Part shown: positions 1-6,168 of the stretch, piece after piece
How the letters are laid out: each line of letters opens with the position of its first letter
Position numbering within the stretch: position 1 is the stretch's first letter
NCBI GenBank assembly: GCA_947086625.1
Contig: CAMTZV010000105.1
Location: 1-6,168, forward strand
From: an uncultured bacterium
Lineage (GTDB): Bacteria; Bacillota; Clostridia; Lachnospirales; Lachnospiraceae
Direction of reading: 5' to 3'
DNA length: 6,168 nt
The notes under the pieces: model-generated
The model's input: the letters and a program-made list of their open reading frames with translations, nothing else
Database searches by the model: none
Told to the model about the DNA's origin: nothing
Program-made: the position numbers and the translations under genes

Positions 1-3000
1 TGCGAGTTCATCGGGCGCAGCAGCTCCGCGATACGGATGCCCCGCACGGTTTCAAAGCAGCCCCACAGCGACTGCGAATTCATGATATAGTCAAAGTCCA
101 GCTTATGCACAAGCGCGAACATGCTGCTGATATTTTTGTCGTCGACGCCCGCAAACGCCTCGTCCAGCGCGATCATGCGCGGGTGGTCTCTATTTTCCGC
201 CTTCTTGTACTGCGCGTTGACCGCCGCGAACAATGGCACGTACATCGCCATCGCCTTCTCGCCGCCGCTGAACCGGTTAAACGCCGCGTTTGTCAGCGGC
301 CTTCTCGCCTCCTCGCCCCGCTTGAAATACATGCGGAACTCAAACCATCTGCGGTAATCCAGCGCATCCCGTACCAGCTCCATGTAATTGATCAGCCCGT
401 CGCTCTCCTCCAGCCGCTGCTTTTCCATGCGGATCTTGCTGCGGAAATGCGACGCCACCTTCTCAATATCCTCCACCGTCAAAAGCGCGTGATCGCGCAG
501 CAAAATCTGCTCCAGCTCTGCGGTATCCAGCTGCGCATCGTTTTCCGCCGTGCGCGGCTTCCAGTCCAGTGAAAAGCAAAGTCCCATGGACGTGTCCATC
601 TCCCGCATGAGCTTTGACATATCCCCGACCCATTTGCGGCTCTCCGCGATCCGGTCCGTGAGCTGCTGGCTGATCGTCTGCGACAAAATGTCCTCGAACA
701 ATTCCCGGTCCTTTCGCTGGATCAAAAGCTCCGTCTCGTCGATGGACGCCTTTAGGATGCCGTAAAATTCCTCAAGGTACACCTTTTTTCCGTTCCAGAC
801 CGACACGACGCGCACACGCTTTCGCAGGGCGTTCGCGCCTATGCCATCCGCGTCCCCCACGTCCGCCGTCTCAAAGCAGTCCTCCAGCGACGTCCCGTAA
901 TTTGCCAGACTGCCGTTGTATTTCTGGTACACCTGATACAGAGACTGGAGCATGTCTCCCGCCTCCCGGTTCCGGTCACTCTCGCGGATGAGTCCGACCG
1001 CCTTCTGCGCGCACGCCGCCGGCGTCTGTGAACCCTGCTCAAGCACGAGCTTTAAGGAAAGCTCCTCCTCAAAATATTCCCGCAGAAGCGTCTCCTCGGA
1101 AATTGCCCGTTCAAGCAGCTGTTTTTGCTCCGGCTCCGATTCCAGCAGGGAATGCAGACGCTCGTCCCACCGCGCAAAAGCAGCCTTTTTCTCGTCGGTT
1201 TCTTTTTCGTTGGCCTCCAGCAGCGCGCGCAGCTCCTTCAAGCGGTTCGCCCGCTCGATATTTTCCGGTCGGTTTAAAAATTCCTCAAACTGGCGGATCG
1301 CGATATCGTGCTCCTTTGCCGCCGTCACATAAAGCCGCCGCTCCATAAGCGCGTCGTCCATCGCCTGCTCGTCCTGCTCGAGCCGCTCCTCCTGCATCAT
1401 ACAGCTGTTGCGCTCGGTCTCGATCCGAAGCAGATACTCTCTGGTCGTCTGCCAGATCTCCTGATACTCTGCAAGCGTCTCGCCCACCTCTTCGTATTCC
1501 GCCTCCGTGCGCCCGTACGGAAGCGCCTTGCAGCGCTGGATCATCACCTGATACTGCTTATTTTTCTGCTCCTCGCACGCGCGCGCCTTTTTTTCACGCT
1601 CCGCAAACGTGTCGCTTATCACCTGCAGTTCCAGCGCGCACGCCGTTTTCTCTGCAAGCGCGGCATCGATCCGCGCAAAATCCGGCAGCTTCCCGTATTC
1701 CTCCTGCAATGCTTCCAGACGCTCTGTGAGGTGAAGCAGCTCGCCCTCTACACGGGCAGCCGTCTCCTCAAGCTCCGCGATCGTTTCCTCCAGCTCCCGG
1801 ATCTTCTGTTCCTTTCGCCGTTTTCGTGCGAGCTGGCCCACAAACTGCGCCTCGCCCTCCTGATCTGCCCGTCCCGCCAGAATCCCCTGCCGGAAAGTCC
1901 CGTTTTTGGAGAGGTAAATGCCTGCCGCATCCCCGGGTTTTTCATAAATGTTGCTCAAAATACGCCGGACGGCTGCTTTTAGCCCGTCGGAGAGCTCATC
2001 GCTCACTCTCAGGCAGGAAAAGCGGGAGCCTCCGCTTTTCTTTACATAGAGCAGCGCGTCCAGAAACTGCGGGCAGCGCTTTTCAATTTGCCGCAGATCC
2101 TCATCCGAGACGACAAGCGCGTCCAGCACGCCCATCCGACCAAGCTGTGCCTCGATGCGCGCGCACACCTCCGCGGGAAGCCCCTGCGCAAATTCCACGG
2201 CCTTATAAAACGGGACCGCTTTGATGCCCGCCTTTTGCAGCGCTTCTCTCGTCTGCTGTGCGCCCTCATCCCGCTTAGGGTTTAGCTCCTCCTGCCGCCT
2301 TACAAGCAAAAGTTCCCCGCGCGTCTCCCGCAGAGCTTCGGCGCAGAGCTTTTGCTCGCGCTCCTTCCCGCTTCGCACGTCTAAAAGCACCTGCCGCTGC
2401 CTTTCATAATCCGCGCGCAAAAGCTCCCGCACGGCCCCGGCACTCGAAACGGATTCGTATGCCCGAACCCGCTCCTCGGCGCCCGTCAATACCTCCCGCG
2501 CCGGCTTCCACTCCTTCGCGCTCTTTTCTGCCGCAAACAAATCCCTGATCCAGTCGTCCGCGCAAACGCGCACTCGCTCGTCTGCCGCGTCAAGCTGCTG
2601 CTCCTGCAAGAGCTTCTGCTTTTTGATCTGCTCAAAGGCGGCCGCCGCCTCGTCATACGTCCTTAACGCCTCCTCGTATTGCCGGATCGTGCGTTTGCAC
2701 TGGTCGATAAGCGTCTTATACATCGCAAGCGCTTTCGTGATCTCATCCGTTCCCGCATAGCGTTCCATACCGATAAGCGAAACCGCCTCCCCATGCCGCT
2801 CCCACTGCAAAAGCTCCTGGCGCTCCTCAAGCTCCCGCTTTTGCTCAGACAGCTCCTGCTGCCTCATTTCCAGACTGCTTTTTAAGCCCCGAAGCTGCTG
2901 CTCGCCCCGCAGGATCGTCTCCCGGTACTCCTGTGCCTTTTCCTCCCAGCGCTTCGCCTGCCGCTCTGCTTCCTCCTTTGCGCGCCGGGCCTGCACGAGC

Positions 3001-4007
3001 TTGCGGTCGATCTCCTCCATGTCCGAATCCATCAGGCCGTCCCGCTCGCGTGTAAAAAGCCGCTTCTGCTCCGAGAGCTCCTCAAGCCGCTCTTTGCACG
3101 CGCGCTGCTCCTGCTCCGCTTCCTGTCTCTTTGCTTCCTGCTCATCCAGCCGATGTTTCGCCCCTTTGGCCTCCTGCCTTTTTCCAAGATATGCCTGTGC
3201 CTTTTTTCCGAGCATATACTGGTTGTAGCGCGTGTATTCATTCCGGATAATCTTCACGTCCGAAAAGGCGCGGTTTAACATCTCGAGACTATCCTGGATC
3301 TCGTCCATCTTCTCCATCGCGTCGACCATCGCACGCAGATCCTCGTCGGTTAAGGTCTGCAGCGAATCGTTCAGGATCTCGTACACCTTCGTCGGCTTGA
3401 ACTCCTTTGAGAGCTTCGGCGCGCGCACCTTCACGAGCAGCCGGATAAACTGCTCGTACTGCTCCGCCTTGCGAAACCCGAAAATGTGCTGGTTCACCAG
3501 CTTTTTGTACTCGCTCTGGCTCGTCGTGAAAAGGTTTTTCTCTCCAAGCTCCGTTTTTAAATCCCGCTTGTCGTAGGGAATTTTCGTGCTCCCAACCTCT
3601 TTGTACAGCCACAGGTCATAGCCGATCCTGCGCCCGTCCAGCAGGACAAAGCCCCAGAAATCCATCGGCTTGCCGCGCTTCGCGCGCTGCCCGATGCCGA
3701 TCGTGCGGTACTCCCCCGTCTCCTCCTTTTTAAATTCCAGAAAAAGATATCCGGTCGCCTCGTCTCTCCCCTCCTCGCCCAGAAAATAGTACTCCATCCT
3801 CCGGTCGCTCGAGCCAAACGGATCAAGCCGGCTCGGCGTACGGTCTCCGTCCAGCACAAAGGGAATAAAGCTCTGCGTCGTGATCGACTTTCCCGAGCCG
3901 TTCTGCCCGCGCAAAAGAAGCTTGCCGTCCACAAACGAAAAATCCTCCTCGTCGTACAGCCAGAAATTCACAAACCCGATCCGGTTCATTTTCCAACGAT
4001 TACTCAC
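1..4007 (-). CDS. jetC: JetC, Wadjet type II SMC/MukB-like ATPase (TIGR02680 family), 3'-partial
   Basis: Motor ATPase of the Wadjet complex, 1335 codons visible with no in-frame stop over the 4 kb. The N-terminal head opens with a SNRWKMNRIGFVNFW-like family start, then Walker A GQNGSGKS at residues 34-41 (3908-3885), followed by RLDPFG and YYFLGEE blocks. A coiled coil rich in Glu, Arg, Lys and Gln starts near residue 240. A globular hinge-like domain at about 590-730 contains VPFYKAVEF and GTFRQGILAG, and a second long coil follows. The C-terminal head has the ABC signature FSGGEKA (1246-1252) and Walker B MIALDE with Asp1282-Glu1283 (164-159), then AFAGVDD and NSQSLWGC. It leaves the window about 50 residues after Walker B; family members are about 1350-1400 aa, so little is missing. 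The GTG start at 4007 is supported by GGAGG 8 bases upstream. An ATG at 3989 would drop the conserved RW residues. The hinge region shows no CxxC zinc hook, which argues against Rad50/SbcC. Nothing in the visible part suggests inactivation. Confidence 0.92.
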   Translation of the reverse strand, partial: MSNRWKMNRIGFVNFWLYDEEDFSFVDGKLLLRGQNGSGKSITTQSFIPFVLDGDRTPSRLDPFGSSDRRMEYYFLGEEGRDEATGYLFLEFKKEETGEYRTIGIGQRAKRGKPMDFWGFVLLDGRRIGYDLWLYKEVGSTKIPYDKRDLKTELGEKNLFTTSQSEYKKLVNQHIFGFRKAEQYEQFIRLLVKVRAPKLSKEFKPTKVYEILNDSLQTLTDEDLRAMVDAMEKMDEIQDSLEMLNRAFSDVKIIRNEYTRYNQYMLGKKAQAYLGKRQEAKGAKHRLDEQEAKRQEAEQEQRACKERLEELSEQKRLFTRERDGLMDSDMEEIDRKLVQARRAKEEAERQAKRWEEKAQEYRETILRGEQQLRGLKSSLEMRQQELSEQKRELEERQELLQWERHGEAVSLIGMERYAGTDEITKALAMYKTLIDQCKRTIRQYEEALRTYDEAAAAFEQIKKQKLLQEQQLDAADERVRVCADDWIRDLFAAEKSAKEWKPAREVLTGAEERVRAYESVSSAGAVRELLRADYERQRQVLLDVRSGKEREQKLCAEALRETRGELLLVRRQEELNPKRDEGAQQTREALQKAGIKAVPFYKAVEFAQGLPAEVCARIEAQLGRMGVLDALVVSDEDLRQIEKRCPQFLDALLYVKKSGGSRFSCLRVSDELSDGLKAAVRRILSNIYEKPGDAAGIYLSKNGTFRQGILAGRADQEGEAQFVGQLARKRRKEQKIRELEETIAELEETAARVEGELLHLTERLEALQEEYGKLPDFARIDAALAEKTACALELQVISDTFAEREKKARACEEQKNKQYQVMIQRCKALPYGRTEAEYEEVGETLAEYQEIWQTTREYLLRIETERNSCMMQEERLEQDEQAMDDALMERRLYVTAAKEHDIAIRQFEEFLNRPENIERANRLKELRALLEANEKETDEKKAAFARWDERLHSLLESEPEQKQLLERAISEETLLREYFEEELSLKLVLEQGSQTPAACAQKAVGLIRESDRNREAGDMLQSLYQVYQKYNGSLANYGTSLEDCFETADVGDADGIGANALRKRVRVVSVWNGKKVYLEEFYGILKASIDETELLIQRKDRELFEDILSQTISQQLTDRIAESRKWVGDMSKLMREMDTSMGLCFSLDWKPRTAENDAQLDTAELEQILLRDHALLTVEDIEKVASHFRSKIRMEKQRLEESDGLINYMELVRDALDYRRWFEFRMYFKRGEEARRPLTNAAFNRFSGGEKAMAMYVPLFAAVNAQYKKAENRDHPRMIALDEAFAGVDDKNISSMFALVHKLDFDYIMNSQSLWGCFETVRGIRIAELLRPMNS

Positions 4008-5139
4008 GCTTCGTACCTCCCTGTACCTCATCCGGGTAAAACCCGGTCAGTTTCCCGACGGACGGAAGCAGCACGATCCGTTCCCCGTCGGTGCGCAGAA
4101 ACAGCCAGCTTTTCATGTAATCCGTCACATTTCGCAGCAGCTTCTCGTCGTCCATCTCCCGATATTCCTTGCTCCACACCTGCTCCCACGCGTCCCGGCA
4201 TGCCCGCACAAGCCCGGCAAACTCCTCCCTCGTGAGAGAAATACACTCGTTTTCCTGCTTCGTCAGCCTGCCGTCGCTCAGATCGCGGCATATCTTTTCA
4301 CAGACCAGAAGCACGATCTCCGGGAGCATCGCGTCCCTCGGATGCACCAGACCGAAGCTGTCGCCCTCCTCCAGCATGAGAAACGCCGTATTTTTATGAA
4401 TATCCAGCCGCCCGCCAAGATTTTCCTGTAAATATTTTGCGACCCAGTGCCGCTGGTTTTTCAGATAGAGCGCATCCGCATCCTCATTGCCCTCCCAGAA
4501 AAAGGACGGGCAGACCGCAAGCTGGCGGTAGACACGGTTCACACGCAGCGCGCCGCGATCCTCCTGAAATTCCTCAAAGCCAAGCTTTTCAAAGTCCTCC
4601 CACGATTCATAGCCCGAGATATCCGTCGGGAAGGTTGCCGCAAAATATTTGGAGTAGCCGGTATTCTCGTATAAAACCTCCTGCCCCGCTTCCAGGCCAA
4701 ACGCCTCACTGCTTCCCTCGTACACGCGCAGCATCTGTAACCGCTCCATATATTGCAGCACGCGCACGAGCGACTTGCGCTGTGTGAACGACGTCCAGTC
4801 GATCTGCATGTATGATTTTAGCTGCGTCTCCACATAGTCGATCAGCTCGGACAAAAGGAACTGCTCCTGCTCCTCCTTATCCTCCAGAAACATGAGGACA
4901 ACGCATAGAATACAGTAATCCCGGATATCCGCAAATTCCTGGATGCCCATAAAGGCTTCCGCATGCGCCGGGCGCTTTTCCAGCTTTAAAAGATTTTCCG
5001 TGTGGATCAGCTTCCACCCGAGCTGCTCTCTGACAAAGCGCTGGAAACGCGGGATATCACGTTTTACCCGGTAATAGCGCTCCTTGTCCGCATCCTTGCA
5101 GACCCAGAACTGTTCAAACAGCGTTCGTACTTCGTTCAT
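4000..5139 (-). CDS. jetB: JetB, Wadjet type II MukE-like subunit (TIGR02678/DUF2398 family)
   Basis: Complete 379-aa protein of the DUF2398 family, the MukE-like winged-helix partner of the JetA kleisin in the JetABC motor. Recognised blocks are an N-terminal FWVCKDADKERYYRVKRD helix (11-28), GWKLI (41-45), KLEKRPA (52-58), MGIQEF (64-69), FLEDKEEQEQFLLSELID (84-101), the IDWTSF-RKSLVRVL stretch (113-128), and EVLYENTGYSKYF (154-166). The start at 5139 is chosen because GGAGAG (5153-5148) lies 8 bases upstream and the family alignment begins here. The frame is open further upstream, with Met codons at 5295 and 5241. The 5295 start would overlap jetA by 38 bases, the 5241 start has poor spacing to its GG-rich motif, and the extra residues derive from the inverted-repeat spacer and look non-native. 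The length fits the family (about 380-400). It lies 118 bases after jetA and overlaps jetC by 8 bases, so it is almost certainly co-transcribed and translationally coupled to jetC. No enzymatic motif is visible, as expected for a structural subunit. Confidence 0.9.
   Translation of the reverse strand: MNEVRTLFEQFWVCKDADKERYYRVKRDIPRFQRFVREQLGWKLIHTENLLKLEKRPAHAEAFMGIQEFADIRDYCILCVVLMFLEDKEEQEQFLLSELIDYVETQLKSYMQIDWTSFTQRKSLVRVLQYMERLQMLRVYEGSSEAFGLEAGQEVLYENTGYSKYFAATFPTDISGYESWEDFEKLGFEEFQEDRGALRVNRVYRQLAVCPSFFWEGNEDADALYLKNQRHWVAKYLQENLGGRLDIHKNTAFLMLEEGDSFGLVHPRDAMLPEIVLLVCEKICRDLSDGRLTKQENECISLTREEFAGLVRACRDAWEQVWSKEYREMDDEKLLRNVTDYMKSWLFLRTDGERIVLLPSVGKLTGFYPDEVQGGTKRE
4016..4020 (-). 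promoter_or_regulatory. Ribosome-binding site of jetC, inside the end of jetB
   Basis: A consensus GGAGG on the minus strand lies 8 bases upstream of the GTG at 4007, within the last codons of jetB (encoding part of its Gly-Gly-Thr tail). It supports the GTG start over the ATG at 3989, and the site is consistent with translational coupling of jetB and jetC. Confidence 0.8.
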
Positions 5140-5147
5140 AATTCGTG

Positions 5148-5153
5148 CTCTCC
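5148..5153 (-). promoter_or_regulatory. Ribosome-binding site of jetB
   Basis: GGAGAG reads on the minus strand 8 bases upstream of the ATG at 5139. It decides the jetB start, because the upstream in-frame ATG at 5241 has only a GGCAGG-like motif at about 4 bases, and the 5295 ATG lies inside jetA. Confidence 0.75.
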
Positions 5154-5166
5154 ATAACTGTTCAGA

Positions 5167-5203
5167 GCCATGCTCGAAAAGCCTGCGGGGTTTCCGGCAT
5201 GGC
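5167..5203. repeat. Imperfect inverted repeat able to form a hairpin between jetA and jetB
   Basis: GCCATGC at 5167-5173 is perfectly complementary to GCATGGC at 5197-5203. Inside it, GAAA at 5176-5179 pairs with TTTC at 5191-5194 across a short internal mismatch, leaving a loop of 11 bases at 5180-5190. There is no U-run directly after the stem in the direction of transcription, so a classical Rho-independent terminator is unlikely. It could be an RNA processing or stability hairpin, or part of a dispersed intergenic repeat. Neither can be told from one copy. Confidence 0.5.
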
Positions 5204-5257
5204 ATATCCGTCAAAAAATGTCCAAACATGCAGCCGTTCATGATGCCTGCCTGCAAA

Positions 5258-6168
5258 TCACTCCGTCTCTGAATGGTTTTCAAACTCCAATACATAGGCG
5301 GGCATCGTCAGATCTCCGTCCTCACAGCGCAGCACACAGTTTCCTTTCCTGCGGATGAGCTTATATTCCTGCCCATACTCCGTGCGGCCCCTTCTGTCCG
5401 AGCTCATATTTGCCTGTGTGATCCATTGCAGGAAAATCGTCCGTGTCGCCTCCGATATCACCTCGCCGATCTCGGAAAAAGCGACCCTTCCGTCCCTGAT
5501 ATAGCGCATGACAATCCCTTTTTGCTGCTCCATGCGTCGCATGTAATTTTCCCGCTGCATCAACTTTTCCAGCGATTTGTCCGAAAAGCCGCGCCTGTCC
5601 TTTTTCTCGTGATAGCCGCGCGTGTGCGGCTTTAAGAAAAATGCGGCAGGCGTCTCCTCGTAGATGCTGCGGTTGATCGCGTCCTCCTCCCGCGGCTCGT
5701 TCGTCTTCAAATGCCTGATATTCTGGACTCCAAAGACATGCGCACAAAGACGATGCGCCTCGTCTAAATCCCCGCATTTTAAAAACAGCTCGAGAAATTT
5801 CCGGTAGTCGTCCTTGCGGCTGATGCCCCAGTTCTGGATCTGCACGATCAGAGCGGCGTTCTGGATGATGCTGCGGATAATATCGTTCGTGATCCGAAGC
5901 ACCCTGCGGCACTCGCACTCGCGGCCCTGCGCGTCGAGAAACCAGTTTTTCAACGAGTTCCACTTTCCGGCCACATTGTCCCTGATCGACGCTTCCGTTG
6001 TCCCGCCGGTCTCCGCCAGTGCGTGCGGGATATCCAGCTCGCCCGCCACGACGCGCGCTAAAATCTCAGACTCGATGAGCGGGACGCGCAGAATCAAAAT
6101 CTGCTCAATCCGCTTCGCATGATGCTGCAGCTCCTGCACAAACTCGTTCAGATATTTCATAAATTTGT
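5258..6168 (-). CDS. jetA: JetA, Wadjet type II kleisin-like subunit (TIGR02677/DUF2397 family), 5'-partial
   Basis: C-terminal 302 codons of a JetA-like protein, the MukF-like kleisin that bridges the JetC ATPase heads in the cytoplasmic Wadjet complex. Numbering from the Met at 6160, recognised family blocks are a WNSLKNWF segment (67-74), an arginine-rich RRVLRITNDII helix (85-95), SRKDDYRKFLELF (114-126), the signature DLDEAHRL (131-138) followed by VFG and RHL, a KPHTRGY block (177-183), and a C-terminal winged-helix-like region with FLQWITQA (243-250). The reading frame stays open through the two codons upstream of the 6160 Met, and no Shine-Dalgarno motif precedes that Met. Family members are about 480-500 residues and this segment matches their middle and C-terminal parts, so the 6160 Met is judged internal and roughly 200 residues lie beyond the right edge. 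The stop is TGA at 5260-5258. It is first in the operon, so its promoter is outside the window. Family recognition is from memory of conserved motifs. The type II label is inference supported by the two downstream genes. Confidence 0.87.
   Translation of the reverse strand, partial: KFMKYLNEFVQELQHHAKRIEQILILRVPLIESEILARVVAGELDIPHALAETGGTTEASIRDNVAGKWNSLKNWFLDAQGRECECRRVLRITNDIIRSIIQNAALIVQIQNWGISRKDDYRKFLELFLKCGDLDEAHRLCAHVFGVQNIRHLKTNEPREEDAINRSIYEETPAAFFLKPHTRGYHEKKDRRGFSDKSLEKLMQRENYMRRMEQQKGIVMRYIRDGRVAFSEIGEVISEATRTIFLQWITQANMSSDRRGRTEYGQEYKLIRRKGNCVLRCEDGDLTMPAYVLEFENHSETE

Larger units (their letters stand above)
5140..5257 (-). other. 118-base spacer between jetA and jetB
   Basis: This is the only non-coding interval in the window once jetB is started at 5139. 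It holds an inverted repeat (5167-5203) and the jetB ribosome-binding site. It is open in several frames on both strands, including in frame with jetB, but no recognised protein is encoded. No clear -35/-10 pair was found. The spacer is long compared with the 8-base overlap at the next junction, which suggests an inserted or regulatory element. That reading is inference. Confidence 0.6.

Noticed and set aside
105..572. A 155-codon plus-strand open frame near the left edge
   Set aside because: It is antisense to the conserved jetC signature and Walker B region and mirrors its codon register. It is a shadow frame.
1308..1982. A 224-codon plus-strand open frame rich in Leu, Arg and His, opposite jetC
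   Set aside because: It lies wholly antisense to the jetC coiled-coil region, is on exactly the same codon register, and has a composition that is the complement of Glu/Gln/Lys/Arg-rich codons. No start signal or family motif was recognised.
1..4007. Rad50/SbcC repair ATPase as the identity of the large gene
   Set aside because: The hinge region lacks a CxxC zinc hook, the head motifs (RLDPFG, AFAGVDD, NSQSLWGC) fit TIGR02680, and the neighbours are DUF2397 and DUF2398 proteins rather than an SbcD-like nuclease.
3880..4431. A 183-codon plus-strand open frame spanning the jetB-jetC junction
   Set aside because: It is antisense to two well-supported genes, with no recognisable domain and no supporting ribosome-binding site noted.
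5167..5203. Rho-independent terminator between jetA and jetB
   Set aside because: The inverted repeat is not followed by a run of U in the direction of transcription, and it sits immediately before the jetB ribosome-binding site, within an operon whose products act together.
5361..5963. A 200-codon minus-strand open frame within jetA
   Set aside because: It is a shifted frame of jetA. The frame ending at 5258 carries the conserved family motifs; this one is low-complexity Arg/Gly/Ala-rich sequence.

Overview
The window is almost entirely coding, all on the minus strand. It carries the first three genes of a Wadjet-type (JetABCD) plasmid-defence operon, transcribed from the right edge to the left edge. 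By protein family it matches the type II branch: a TIGR02677/DUF2397-like kleisin (jetA), a TIGR02678/DUF2398-like winged-helix partner (jetB) and a TIGR02680-like SMC/MukB-like ATPase (jetC). The families were recognised from memory of their motifs and gene order, not from a database search. Ribosome-binding sites close to consensus, a GTG start, fairly high GC and heavy GCG/CGC codon use suggest a GC-richer Clostridia or other Firmicutes host, perhaps Lachnospiraceae-like. The taxonomic call is weak.

Layout from right to left: 6168-5258 is the C-terminal 302 codons of jetA, whose N-terminal part lies beyond the right edge. 5257-5140 is a 118-base spacer with an inverted repeat. 5139-4000 is the complete jetB (379 aa). 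4007-1 is jetC, which overlaps the jetB stop by 8 bases. It stays open for 1335 codons and runs off the left edge just after its Walker B region, probably only some tens of codons short of its end. The fourth gene, the Toprim-type nuclease jetD (TIGR02679 in this branch), is not in the window and would be expected just beyond the left edge.

In characterised Wadjet systems JetA, JetB and JetC form an SMC-like motor. JetC supplies the ATPase heads and long coiled coils, JetA links the heads as a kleisin, and JetB binds JetA. The motor extrudes DNA loops, recognises small circular DNA and hands it to JetD for cleavage. All the key JetC sequence elements are visible here: Walker A, ABC signature, Walker B, and two coiled-coil stretches around a central hinge-like domain. 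The visible part of the system therefore looks intact. It is a known defence class rather than a new one. The least explained element is the spacer between jetA and jetB. No RNA genes, CRISPR array, transposase, promoter or terminator could be supported.
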